Source: Mycobacterium paraffinicum
Lineage (GTDB): Bacteria > Actinomycetota > Actinomycetes > Mycobacteriales > Mycobacteriaceae
NCBI RefSeq assembly: GCF_001907675.1
Contig: NZ_MPNT01000015.1
Coordinates: 1 to 64,000 of the forward strand
Direction of reading: 5' to 3'
Length of the DNA stretch: 64,000 nucleotides
A model generated the notes under the pieces. That model was not told the origin of the DNA and did no database searches. It worked only from the letters and a program-made list of their open reading frames with translations. The translations under genes and the position numbers were made by a program. Below, piece by piece: positions 27,866 to 35,031 of this stretch; position 1 is the first letter of the stretch, and each line of letters opens with the position of its first letter.

Positions 27866-29161
27866 ATGAGCGATTACGAGTCGATCGACTTCTTCACCGA
27901 CCCGTCTCTGGTACCCGATCCGCACCCCTACTTCGACTACCTGCGCAGTCAGAACCCGGTGCTGCGGCTGCCACACTATGGCGTCATCGCGGTCACGGGC
28001 TACGACGAAGCCTGCGAGATCTACAAAGACCCCGACACGTTCTCGAACATCGTCGCGCTGGGCGGCCCGTTCCCGCCGCTGCCGTTCACGCCCGAAGGCG
28101 ACGACATCAGCGCCCAGATCGATGCGCACCGCAGCTCTTTTCCGATGTACGAACACATGGTCACCATGGATCCGCCGGACCACACCAAGGCCCGGTCCGT
28201 GCTGGCCAAGCTGTTGACCCCGAGCCGGCTGAAACAGAACGAGGAATTCATGTGGCGCCTCGCCGACCGCCAGCTCGACGAGTTCCTCCAAAACGGCGAA
28301 TGCGAATTCATCGCCGAGTACTCGAAGCCCTTCGCCACCTTGGTGATCGCCGACCTACTGGGCGTCCCGGAATCCGACCACAAGGAATTCCGCAAGGTCC
28401 TGGGCGCCGACCGCCCCGAGGCGCGGGTGGGCGCCCTGGACCACGAGTCGGTGGGCATCAACCCGCTGGAGTGGCTCGATGACAAGTTCTGCACCTACAT
28501 CGAGGACCGGCGAAGGGAGCCCCGCAACGACGTGCTGACCTCCCTTGCGTCGGCGAAGTATCCGGACGGGTCGACGCCCCCCGTGATCGAGGTGGTCCGC
28601 TCGGCGACGTTCCTCTTCGCCGCCGGCCAGGAGACCACCGCCAAGCTGCTCAGCGCCGCCCTGCAGGTGCTCGGCGACCGGCCGGACATCCAGCGGGAGC
28701 TGCGCGAGGACCGCAGCTTGATCCCCGGGTTCATCGAGGAATCGCTGCGGATGGACAGCCCCGTCAAGAGCGACTCACGGCTGGCCCGCAAAGCTACCAC
28801 CGTCGGAGGTGTTGACATCCCCGCCGGCACCGTGGTGATGGTCCTGCCGGGCGCCGCGAACCGTGACCCGCGTCGGTTCGAGAACCCGCACGAATTCGAC
28901 TTGCGCCGCAAGAACGTTCGCGAGCACATGGCCTTCGCCCGTGGTGTCCACTCCTGCCCGGGCGGTCCGCTCGCCCGCGTCGAGGGCCGCGTCTCGATCG
29001 AGCGCATCCTGGACCGGATGCCCCACATCGAGATCAACGAAGCCCATCACGGGCCGGCGGCCGAACGTCGCTACACCTACGAGCCGACGTACATCCTGCG
29101 CGGACTGAGCGAACTCCACCTCACGTTCACCACCGCCGACGCGGTCGCGGTCGCGGGCTGA
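27866..29161 (+). CDS. Cytochrome P450
   Basis: A 431-residue soluble bacterial P450. Signatures: oxygen-binding I-helix AGQETT (253-258), ExxR in EESLR (E292, R295), and heme loop FARGVHSCPGG with the thiolate ligand C364. It will insert one oxygen atom into an organic substrate, needing a ferredoxin and reductase. No ferredoxin is adjacent; the nearest are at 47.5 and 59.7 kb. The start at 27866 follows a GGGAGACG site. A TetR gene is divergent. Confidence 0.93.
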   Translation: MSDYESIDFFTDPSLVPDPHPYFDYLRSQNPVLRLPHYGVIAVTGYDEACEIYKDPDTFSNIVALGGPFPPLPFTPEGDDISAQIDAHRSSFPMYEHMVTMDPPDHTKARSVLAKLLTPSRLKQNEEFMWRLADRQLDEFLQNGECEFIAEYSKPFATLVIADLLGVPESDHKEFRKVLGADRPEARVGALDHESVGINPLEWLDDKFCTYIEDRRREPRNDVLTSLASAKYPDGSTPPVIEVVRSATFLFAAGQETTAKLLSAALQVLGDRPDIQRELREDRSLIPGFIEESLRMDSPVKSDSRLARKATTVGGVDIPAGTVVMVLPGAANRDPRRFENPHEFDLRRKNVREHMAFARGVHSCPGGPLARVEGRVSIERILDRMPHIEINEAHHGPAAERRYTYEPTYILRGLSELHLTFTTADAVAVAG

Positions 29162-29162
29162 A

Positions 29163-29423
29163 TCAAAGGTTCATGCCGACGAAGTAGCAGCTGAGCAGGG
29201 CCACGGCCATCAGCAGCACCCATGCGTCCGTCAGCCGGCATAGCGGTACGGGAGCGTCGCGCACCTCCATGAACTCGCGAAAGATGATGCGCACCTTGAC
29301 CAGTGCGATCACGATGACGCTCGACGTCACCACCGCGCTGGATCTCAGCGTCCCGGCATGGCCTGCGGAGTGGTCCAGCCAGAGATAGCCGAGGGTCAGA
29401 CCCGCCAGGATCGCCCACACCAC
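29163..29423 (-). CDS. Small COX4/NorF-like membrane protein
   Basis: An 86-residue membrane protein with about three hydrophobic helices: MVWAILAGLTLGYLWL, then SSAVVTSSVIVIALVKVRIIFREFMEV, then WVLLMAVALLSCYFVGMNL. This pattern, including KVRIIFREFMEVRDAP, fits the prokaryotic cytochrome c oxidase subunit IV / NorF family. The GTG at 29423 is used; hydrophilic in-frame codons upstream up to the stop at 29456 suggest the real start could be a few codons earlier but lacks a standard codon. It directly follows the COX3-like gene, whose stop is 31 nt before. Confidence 0.75.
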   Translation of the reverse strand: MVWAILAGLTLGYLWLDHSAGHAGTLRSSAVVTSSVIVIALVKVRIIFREFMEVRDAPVPLCRLTDAWVLLMAVALLSCYFVGMNL

Positions 29424-29453
29424 CAGCAGTCGTTTGTTGAACTTGATCGGAGA

Positions 29454-30047
29454 TCACCTCACCACGTAGAGCAGCGCGAAGATGAGCACCCACAGGAAAT
29501 CGACGGTGTGCCAGTAGGTAGCGCAGGTTTCGACGAGCTGCTGGGTCTCCTTGGCTTCGTGGTCCTTTCGCGCCTTGGCGCGAAGTTGGTAGACGATTAC
29601 GCCGAGGGCGACGAAGCCGATCAGCAGGTGCACGAAGTGGATGCCGGTGAGGAAGAAGTAGTAGGTGAAGAAGTCGTTGCTGTCCAATCCATTGCCCGTG
29701 CGCACCAAGCGGGCCCACTCGAACACCTTGAAGAAGAGGAAGATCGCGGCGAACGCAGCGGTGATGAACACGTCCCGCAGGGCCGCACGAAAGGCACCCG
29801 CCCGGGCCGACTGGACACACCGCGCCACCGACCAGGAGCTCAGCAGCAAGACCAGGGTGTTGACCACCCCTACCCGCAGGTCGAGCTGCGACTGTGCATG
29901 CAGGAACAGCTCGGGGTTACGGGCACGATAGAACAGGTAGAAGCCGAAGTAGCCCGTGAATACCGATGTTTCGAACAGCACGAATGCCCACATGTCCGGC
30001 TGCCCGGGCACGAATCTGGCCCGTTGCTTCTCGGCCATGTCGGTCAT
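29454..30047 (-). CDS. COX3/NorE-like heme-copper oxidase subunit III family protein
   Basis: A 197-residue membrane protein with five hydrophobic segments. MWAFVLFETSVFTGYFGFYLFYRAR, WARLVRTGNGLDSNDFFTYYFFLTGIHFVH, and the last helix YWHTVDFLWVLIFALLYVVR are typical of subunit III of heme-copper oxidases. It is shorter than a full COX3 and pairs with a COX4/NorF-sized protein, which fits NorE/NorF-type accessory proteins. No subunit I or II is in the window. The ATG shares a base with the stop of the upstream membrane protein, so it is cotranscribed. Confidence 0.85.
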   Translation of the reverse strand: MTDMAEKQRARFVPGQPDMWAFVLFETSVFTGYFGFYLFYRARNPELFLHAQSQLDLRVGVVNTLVLLLSSWSVARCVQSARAGAFRAALRDVFITAAFAAIFLFFKVFEWARLVRTGNGLDSNDFFTYYFFLTGIHFVHLLIGFVALGVIVYQLRAKARKDHEAKETQQLVETCATYWHTVDFLWVLIFALLYVVR

Positions 30048-30859
30048 CACGCGGCCACCTTTTGCCGATTGAGTTCTGGGAGGGGCCCGGTGCCGAAGTC
30101 CTCGCGCCGGATCATCCGGAACAGCATGACGATGAAAGTGACTTGGTAGACACCGAACACGACCATGTCCAGCCACCACGCGATTTGACCGTTCCATGCC
30201 AGCACGCCGCGCTGGAAGATCCAGCAGGGCGCCACGACGACCTCGGTGAGCGCGTTGCACAGGTTGAGATAGCCGAACCACTTGGGAAAGACGCGATTCT
30301 TGTCGAGCAGGATCGCGACCATCCAGATCAGCGAGCCGATCAGGAAGACGCCCATGGTTCCGTCGAAGGATAAGAAGGCGAAGTCGTAGAGCCAGCCGAC
30401 CGCTTGGGGGTCGCGCTCGGGGCGGAGCGTTCCGACGATCAGCGCGATGTTGAGCAGCAGCATGCCGGGAATAGCGCTGAGCGAGTAGATGACCAGATAC
30501 GAGTACGCGAACGCCGGGCTGACCGACATCCGCCGCATCGAATACGCGATGAGGGCGTTGTTGACCGCGATCATGCCGCTGATGGCGAAGACGACGCCGA
30601 AACCGACGGGTATCCCGAGGTGACGTTCGTGGAACCAGTGGACCTGCGTCGCGAGGTCCCAGGTGGGCTGCGGCGGCGGCTGAACTTGCGCCACGATGAA
30701 GAACACCGGGAAGAAGAGGTTGTAAAAGACGATGAGTACCACCCAGGCCAGCCACAATTCGCGCTTAGGCCCGCGCCGCAGGTGCCAACCGATGCGCCGA
30801 TGCAGCGGCCCCGCAGGGGGCGTCGCCGGCGAGGCCGACGGCGGCATCACCGCACTCAC
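30047..30859 (-). CDS. Polytopic membrane protein A (paralogue pair)
   Basis: A 270-residue integral membrane protein of unknown function with six or more hydrophobic segments. It shares with the upstream gene a pattern RPERDP, LYDFAFLSFDGTMGVFLIG, and GVLAWNGQIAWWLDM, where the neighbour has RTERSP, LNDFGWITFTILVPFLIG and GPLAWDGLLSFWL. The GTG at 30859 overlaps the previous stop (GTGA). The tight operon with COX3- and COX4-like genes suggests a respiratory or redox membrane complex without known catalytic subunits. Confidence 0.72.
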   Translation of the reverse strand: MSAVMPPSASPATPPAGPLHRRIGWHLRRGPKRELWLAWVVLIVFYNLFFPVFFIVAQVQPPPQPTWDLATQVHWFHERHLGIPVGFGVVFAISGMIAVNNALIAYSMRRMSVSPAFAYSYLVIYSLSAIPGMLLLNIALIVGTLRPERDPQAVGWLYDFAFLSFDGTMGVFLIGSLIWMVAILLDKNRVFPKWFGYLNLCNALTEVVVAPCWIFQRGVLAWNGQIAWWLDMVVFGVYQVTFIVMLFRMIRREDFGTGPLPELNRQKVAA

Positions 30860-31641
30860 GCGCCCACCAATTCTGTGCCGCACCTGGGGTTTTCGGACCG
30901 CTCGCGGTAAATCGCCTGGCCCAACGCAACGCCCATCACGCCGATCCAGACGGCGATGGCGAGGTTCTTCAGCCAGAACGACAACAAGCCGTCCCAGGCC
31001 AGGGGGCCCGTCAGGGTCACGCCGACGAACGCCGCGGGCACCAGCGCGGCGGCCACCAGCAGGTTGAAGTGGGCCACCCACCGGTTGAAGACCGGGCGCG
31101 GCTGATCGTCGAAATAGATTGCCAGGGCAAGGATCACGCTCTGTCCGATCAGGAACGGAACCAGGATCGTGAAGGTGATCCAGCCGAAGTCGTTGAGCAA
31201 CTGGGTCAGCTCGGGGCTGCGTTCGGTACGAAAGGCGGCCAGCAGCCAGCACACGTTCGCAACGAGGAAAAGCGCCGGACCGCCGGCGACACAGCCCAAC
31301 ATCGCATAGGAGAAAATCGGCGTTCGATGCGCCATCCGGCGGATCTGCAAGACGATCAAAGCCAGGATCGGCACCAGGCACACACCGAACCAGTTGAACA
31401 GGATCATGCTGTAGCGGATCTCCGGCAGGTGAGCCGGATCGCGATAGAACGCGGCCACCTGTTCCGCCGACATCGTCGGCGACATCGGCGGATTGAAGCC
31501 CGGGAACAGGAAGAACGCGGCGATCCAGAGGACAAGCGCCGCCGGCAACGTCCAGAGCAGGATCAGCTCGCCGTCGGTCCGCCGCGGCGCGGCCCCCGTC
31601 AACCCCGGACGCCGTGCGTCGCCAACCTCGACGTTAGACAT
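30856..31641 (-). CDS. Polytopic membrane protein B (paralogue pair)
   Basis: A 261-residue membrane protein, first gene of a four-gene minus-strand operon. The N-terminal tail is hydrophilic, followed by LWTLPAALVLWIAAFFLFPGF and the segment MSAEQVAAFYRDPAHLPEIRYSM, then about five more hydrophobic helices. It is clearly homologous to the next gene but not to any enzyme I recognise. The ATG at 31641 gives MSNVEVGD. The promoter region carries an 18-bp palindrome and is divergent from a TetR gene. Confidence 0.72.
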   Translation of the reverse strand: MSNVEVGDARRPGLTGAAPRRTDGELILLWTLPAALVLWIAAFFLFPGFNPPMSPTMSAEQVAAFYRDPAHLPEIRYSMILFNWFGVCLVPILALIVLQIRRMAHRTPIFSYAMLGCVAGGPALFLVANVCWLLAAFRTERSPELTQLLNDFGWITFTILVPFLIGQSVILALAIYFDDQPRPVFNRWVAHFNLLVAAALVPAAFVGVTLTGPLAWDGLLSFWLKNLAIAVWIGVMGVALGQAIYRERSENPRCGTELVGA

Positions 31642-31689
31642 CGGCCCTCCCCTACGAGATCGCCTGGCCGAACACGAATACTCAGCGAA

Positions 31690-31707
31690 GCTAGCCGATC
31701 GGCTAGC
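31690..31707. promoter_or_regulatory. 18-bp perfect palindrome GCTAGCCGA-TCGGCTAGC
   Basis: The palindrome is uninterrupted and sits in the 97-bp divergent space between the membrane-protein operon and the TetR gene, 31 bp from the TetR GTG. It is the likely operator of that regulator, controlling both directions. Confidence 0.72.
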
Positions 31708-31738
31708 CTCCGTCAATAGAGTCGTCTAGTCTCGGTGC

Positions 31739-32341
31739 GTGGGAACAGCACGGCAACCGGTCACCGGTGAGCGATTCTGGCTGATCGAGCACAGCCCGGC
31801 CCGGACGCGGGTGCTCGATGCCGCGCTGGACCTGTTCGCCACGCACGGCGTCAGCGGCACGTCGCTGCAGATGATCGCCGACGCCGTCGGCGTCACGAAA
31901 GCTGCTGTCTACCACCAATTCCGGACTAAAGAGCAAATCGTCATCGCGGTGACCGAACGGGAACTCGGCCGGCTCGAGCCGGCACTCGAGGAGGCCGAGG
32001 CGTACGACGACGGCCCGCAAGCACGAGATGCCTTGCTGGTGCGCGTGATTGAGATGGCCGTTCGTGACCGCCGGCTGGTGCGCACGCTGCAATTCGATCC
32101 GGTGGTCGTCCGATTGCTGGCCGAGCACGAACCGTTTCAAGTCTTCATGGACCGTCTGTACCGGGTGCTGCTGAGCGATGCGGGGCTGGACGGGCGGATC
32201 GAGGCGGCCATGTTCTCCGGCGCGCTCAGCACCGCCGTCATGCATCCGCTGGTTGCCGACATCGACGACGAGACGTTGCTCGCCAGGGTCACCGATTTGA
32301 GCCGACGCCTGCTCGGTCTGCCCCGGGAAGGCTACGCCTGA
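31739..32341 (+). CDS. TetR-family transcriptional regulator
   Basis: A 200-residue regulator. The helix-turn-helix is complete: RVLDAALDLFATHGVSGTSLQM followed by IADAVGVTKAAVYHQFRTKEQIVI. The C-terminal ligand domain has no diagnostic residues. The GTG at 31739 is used; a GTG one codon pair upstream is also possible. Being divergent from the COX3/COX4-membrane operon with a perfect palindrome between, it probably represses that operon and itself. Confidence 0.9.
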   Translation: MGTARQPVTGERFWLIEHSPARTRVLDAALDLFATHGVSGTSLQMIADAVGVTKAAVYHQFRTKEQIVIAVTERELGRLEPALEEAEAYDDGPQARDALLVRVIEMAVRDRRLVRTLQFDPVVVRLLAEHEPFQVFMDRLYRVLLSDAGLDGRIEAAMFSGALSTAVMHPLVADIDDETLLARVTDLSRRLLGLPREGYA

Positions 32342-32356
32342 ACGGAAACCCCATGG

Positions 32357-32776
32357 CTACGTGTCGGCGCGGACCCAGGTCGCGACACCGTCGTGGGCTA
32401 TACAAATCAGAAACAGGCCATCGGGAGCCTGCGCGACGTAGTTCTCGTAATTCTGGCAGGCGGCGCCCTCATCCTTGACCCCCGCCATCGGCGGTGACCG
32501 GAACCAACGCGGCTGGTACCTCCTCGGCGAGCCGCAGAACATCAAGCGTCCAGGCTCCGAGGCGAACGAAACGTAACCGTCGGCGACACCGAAGGCGTAA
32601 TAGGTGGTGTTCTCACACGGCGCGCCCAAAACCTGATGCGGCATGATCCCCGGGGTGCAGGCGGGGTAGTCGCAGACCGTCGGCCCCGCAAAGGATGGCG
32701 GCGCCGCCAGCAGACCGGCGCCCACCAACGCGGCCGCCATCGCCACGATCAATCGCACCCAATTACTTTGCCACAC
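32357..32776 (-). CDS. Secreted cysteine-containing mycobacterial protein
   Basis: A 139-residue exported protein. The signal peptide (VRLIVAMAAALVGAGLLAAPPSFA) ends near residue 30. The mature part contains four or more cysteines (CDYPACTPG, PCENTTYYAFG, MFCGSPRR, AACQNYENY, LFLICIAHDG), suggesting disulfides. The start is GTG at 32776; an internal GTG would shorten the N-terminus by six codons. It is convergent with the TetR gene (15 nt) and divergent from a Mce-associated gene. Confidence 0.75.
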   Translation of the reverse strand: MWQSNWVRLIVAMAAALVGAGLLAAPPSFAGPTVCDYPACTPGIMPHQVLGAPCENTTYYAFGVADGYVSFASEPGRLMFCGSPRRYQPRWFRSPPMAGVKDEGAACQNYENYVAQAPDGLFLICIAHDGVATWVRADT

Positions 32777-32778
32777 CG

Positions 32779-32793
32779 GAAAAGAAAATTCTC
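32779..32793. promoter_or_regulatory. Weak match to GAGAAT-N3-ATTCTC
   Basis: GAAAAG-AAA-ATTCTC keeps 10 of 12 arm bases of the palindrome. It is directly upstream of the secreted protein GTG and 148 bp from the Mce-associated gene. Chance remains likely in an A-rich stretch. Confidence 0.25.
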
Positions 32794-32906
32794 ATCCTTG
32801 GAGAAGATCGCACGAGGCGAACGGTCGTCGGGGCCGGGGCCGCCCCGACGGGGCGCCGTGCCGCGACCCAGCGGTCGAGCATTTCCGCATGTGAGAGGTC
32901 CGAAAG

Positions 32907-32924
32907 CGGCCGCCGATGCGGCCG
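32907..32924. repeat. Hairpin CGGCCGC-CGAT-GCGGCCG
   Basis: A perfect 7-bp stem with 4-nt loop lies 17 nt before the Mce-associated gene start. It could be a leader structure; there is no T-run. Confidence 0.4.
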
Positions 32925-32940
32925 TTGAGCCCGGGCCGGA

Positions 32941-33714
32941 GTGATAAGCTCCTTCTCCGTGCACGATCCGGAGGGCCCTGGCCCCGAGCCTTGGGATGAC
33001 TCCGGCGCCGTGCTGCCCGTCGCGGAAGCAGACCAGGACGACGAAGTTGCCAAGGCCGAAGCGCGCGCCGCGGCGGCTCGGGCACGCCTGAAAAGGCTGC
33101 GCGAGGAAGCCGGAACCGAGGACGCCGACGGTGACGCGGCTCCCGACGATGCCAAGCAGCACACCGCCAGGCAGCCCCGGCTCCGACTGCGGTTGCCGCG
33201 GCGGCCGGGGCGGCCACATTGGCTTCGCCGCCCGGGGCGCAAGGCCATCGCCGCCGGCGTCGGCATCGTGCTTGCCTCCGCTTCGCTGGCAGCGAGCGGC
33301 TACATGGTGTGGCAGCACCGGGCCACCGTGCACAAACAGCGGCTCGCCGCCGAGGTCGCCGCAGCGGCCCGGCAAGGCGTCACCGAGCTGATGTCGGTCG
33401 ACGCCAACCATGCCAAGGAGGACATCCAGCGCGTCATCGACGACTCCACGGGCGACTTCAAGAGCCAACTGTCAGTGATGTCAGGCCTGATGGCCAAGCA
33501 GACGGAGGAATCAAAGGTCAGCAGCAAGGCCACCGTGGAAGCCGTCGCGGTCGAGTCGTTGAGCGACGATTCGGCGGTCGTGCTCGTCGCGGCGAGATCC
33601 GATGTCAGCAATCCAGACAACACACATCCGCCGCCCGTCGTGTGGCGGGTCAGCGTGGGCCTGACGCGCGACGGGGGTCGGCTCAAAATGTCGAAAGTCG
33701 ATTTCCTGCAATGA
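32941..33714 (+). CDS. Mce-associated membrane protein, first of pair 1
   Basis: A 257-residue protein. The N-terminal 90 residues are acidic then basic and low complexity, containing a predicted helix (DDEVAKAEARAAAARARLKRLREE). A single membrane segment follows (AIAAGVGIVLASASLAASGYMVW, about 100-122), and a periplasmic domain with AARQGVTELMSVDANHAKEDIQRVIDDSTGDF. That domain is the mycobacterial Mce-associated (Mas/VirB8-like) fold. These proteins stabilise Mce lipid-import complexes. It overlaps the second protein (ATGA at 33711). Confidence 0.85.
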   Translation: MISSFSVHDPEGPGPEPWDDSGAVLPVAEADQDDEVAKAEARAAAARARLKRLREEAGTEDADGDAAPDDAKQHTARQPRLRLRLPRRPGRPHWLRRPGRKAIAAGVGIVLASASLAASGYMVWQHRATVHKQRLAAEVAAAARQGVTELMSVDANHAKEDIQRVIDDSTGDFKSQLSVMSGLMAKQTEESKVSSKATVEAVAVESLSDDSAVVLVAARSDVSNPDNTHPPPVVWRVSVGLTRDGGRLKMSKVDFLQ

Positions 33715-34322
33715 CTCTCGAACATGGTTCGGCGCTGGACAGCGCGCAAGCCACACCTTCCGACGGATCGCCATCGGCTTCGCCCGGACCGGCACCCGCC
33801 GGCCGACTGGCCACGGCCAAGCGCTGGCTCCGGCGGTGTGTGGCGAGGTGGCGATCGGTGGTGGCGACACTGTTGGTTGTCACCGCGGTGGGCGCCCCCA
33901 TCGGCTTGTACTTTCATCTCTATCGGCCGGATCAGCAGGTCGGCGACGCCGCGGCGCACCGGGCGGTTCAGGCGGCGTCCGACGGTGCCGTCGCGGTGCT
34001 GTCATACGGTCCCGACAACCTCGACCGTGACTTCGCCAAGGCGAAGTCATATCTCACCGGTGATTTTCTCGCCTACTACACCAAATTCACCGAACAGATC
34101 GCGGCAATGGCACAGCAGAAACACGTCACCGAGACGGCCCAGGCGGTTCGGGCCGCCGTATCGGAGTTGCATCCGGACTCAGCCGTCGTGCTGGTGTTCA
34201 TCAACCAGACCGCCACAAGCAAGGAGAAGCCGCAACCCCAGACAACCGCCAGCATCGCCCTGGTGACATTGACGAAAGTCAAGGGTACCTGGCTGATCTC
34301 GAAGTTGGACCCGCTGTTGTGA
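33711..34322 (+). CDS. Mce-associated membrane protein, second of pair 1
   Basis: A 203-residue partner of the previous protein. One transmembrane helix (VVATLLVVTAVGAPIGLYFHLY, about 50-71) precedes the extracytoplasmic domain: AVQAASDGAVAVLSYGPDNLDRDFAKAKSYLTGDFLAYYTKFTEQI and [23 protein letters not shown] virtually identical arrangement is found at 50.5-51.1 kb, so the Mce operon is flanked by two related pairs. The ATG overlaps the upstream stop. Confidence 0.86.
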   Translation: MTLEHGSALDSAQATPSDGSPSASPGPAPAGRLATAKRWLRRCVARWRSVVATLLVVTAVGAPIGLYFHLYRPDQQVGDAAAHRAVQAASDGAVAVLSYGPDNLDRDFAKAKSYLTGDFLAYYTKFTEQIAAMAQQKHVTETAQAVRAAVSELHPDSAVVLVFINQTATSKEKPQPQTTASIALVTLTKVKGTWLISKLDPLL

Positions 34323-34456
34323 GCGCTGCCAATTTCCATTCGATCGCCATTTTGTCGGAGCCGAAGCGGTGTTAATCTCATTACACGAAACGCCGCAAGC
34401 AGTGTCGAAAACCGCGTGACAATGACGGTTAATCGAGGCGGCTGGAGGAGCGTCTG

Positions 34457-34978
34457 ATGCGTTCATTTCGAGCATTCACCACCGCAACGCTGGTCGCTGC
34501 CACCGTATTCGGCGGTTTGGCGACGCCCTCCGTGGCCCGGGCAACAACCAAGGAGGAAGTGGCCGTCAACGGGACGTTCCGCGCCACGTCCATCGGCGAC
34601 TGGGCCCAGCGCAACGATCAGTACTTCGGCGAGCCGACCGTCGTTCAGACGTGGACCATCACCTCGTCGTGCGTCACGTTTCAGGAATGCCACGGCACGC
34701 TCACCAGTGACCAGGGATGGAGCACGCCCGTTTATATGAACGACGGGGAGATGTGGAAGGCCAAACGCGAAGTGCCCGACTGGGAGCGGTGCGAGGACGG
34801 CACCGCATTCACCGGCCAGCAGACCTTCTATTTCTACCCGGTCAACGACTACGGCGGATATCAACTCGGCTCGTCGACATACGCCGGCAAGGACAAGACG
34901 GTCGGCCCGTCGGGTGCCTGCGGGCAAAACCAGTGGCTTGACATCACAATGCCGTTGCGCCTGGACAAAATCGGCTGA
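34457..34978 (+). CDS. Secreted mycobacterial protein with signal peptide
   Basis: A 173-residue exported protein. MRSFRAFTTATLVAATVFGG and SVARA form a signal peptide of about 30 residues. The mature part has VNGTFRATSIGDWAQRNDQYFGEPTVVQTWTITSSCVTFQECHGTLTSD, a motif shared by a mycobacterial family of small secreted proteins of unknown function, with two cysteine pairs. A GGAGGAG ribosome site (34442-34448) sits 8 nt before the ATG. It lies downstream of the Mce-associated pair and converges on the mce operon. Confidence 0.82.
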   Translation: MRSFRAFTTATLVAATVFGGLATPSVARATTKEEVAVNGTFRATSIGDWAQRNDQYFGEPTVVQTWTITSSCVTFQECHGTLTSDQGWSTPVYMNDGEMWKAKREVPDWERCEDGTAFTGQQTFYFYPVNDYGGYQLGSSTYAGKDKTVGPSGACGQNQWLDITMPLRLDKIG

Positions 34979-35031
34979 CCGGCCTTCCCACTGGCCCCGC
35001 CTTCGGCGCCCTACATCGCTCCGCCCCGGCC

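Noticed and set aside
32907..32924. Hairpin considered as a terminator
   Set aside because: It lies upstream of a gene on the plus strand and has no T-run; kept as a structural repeat only.
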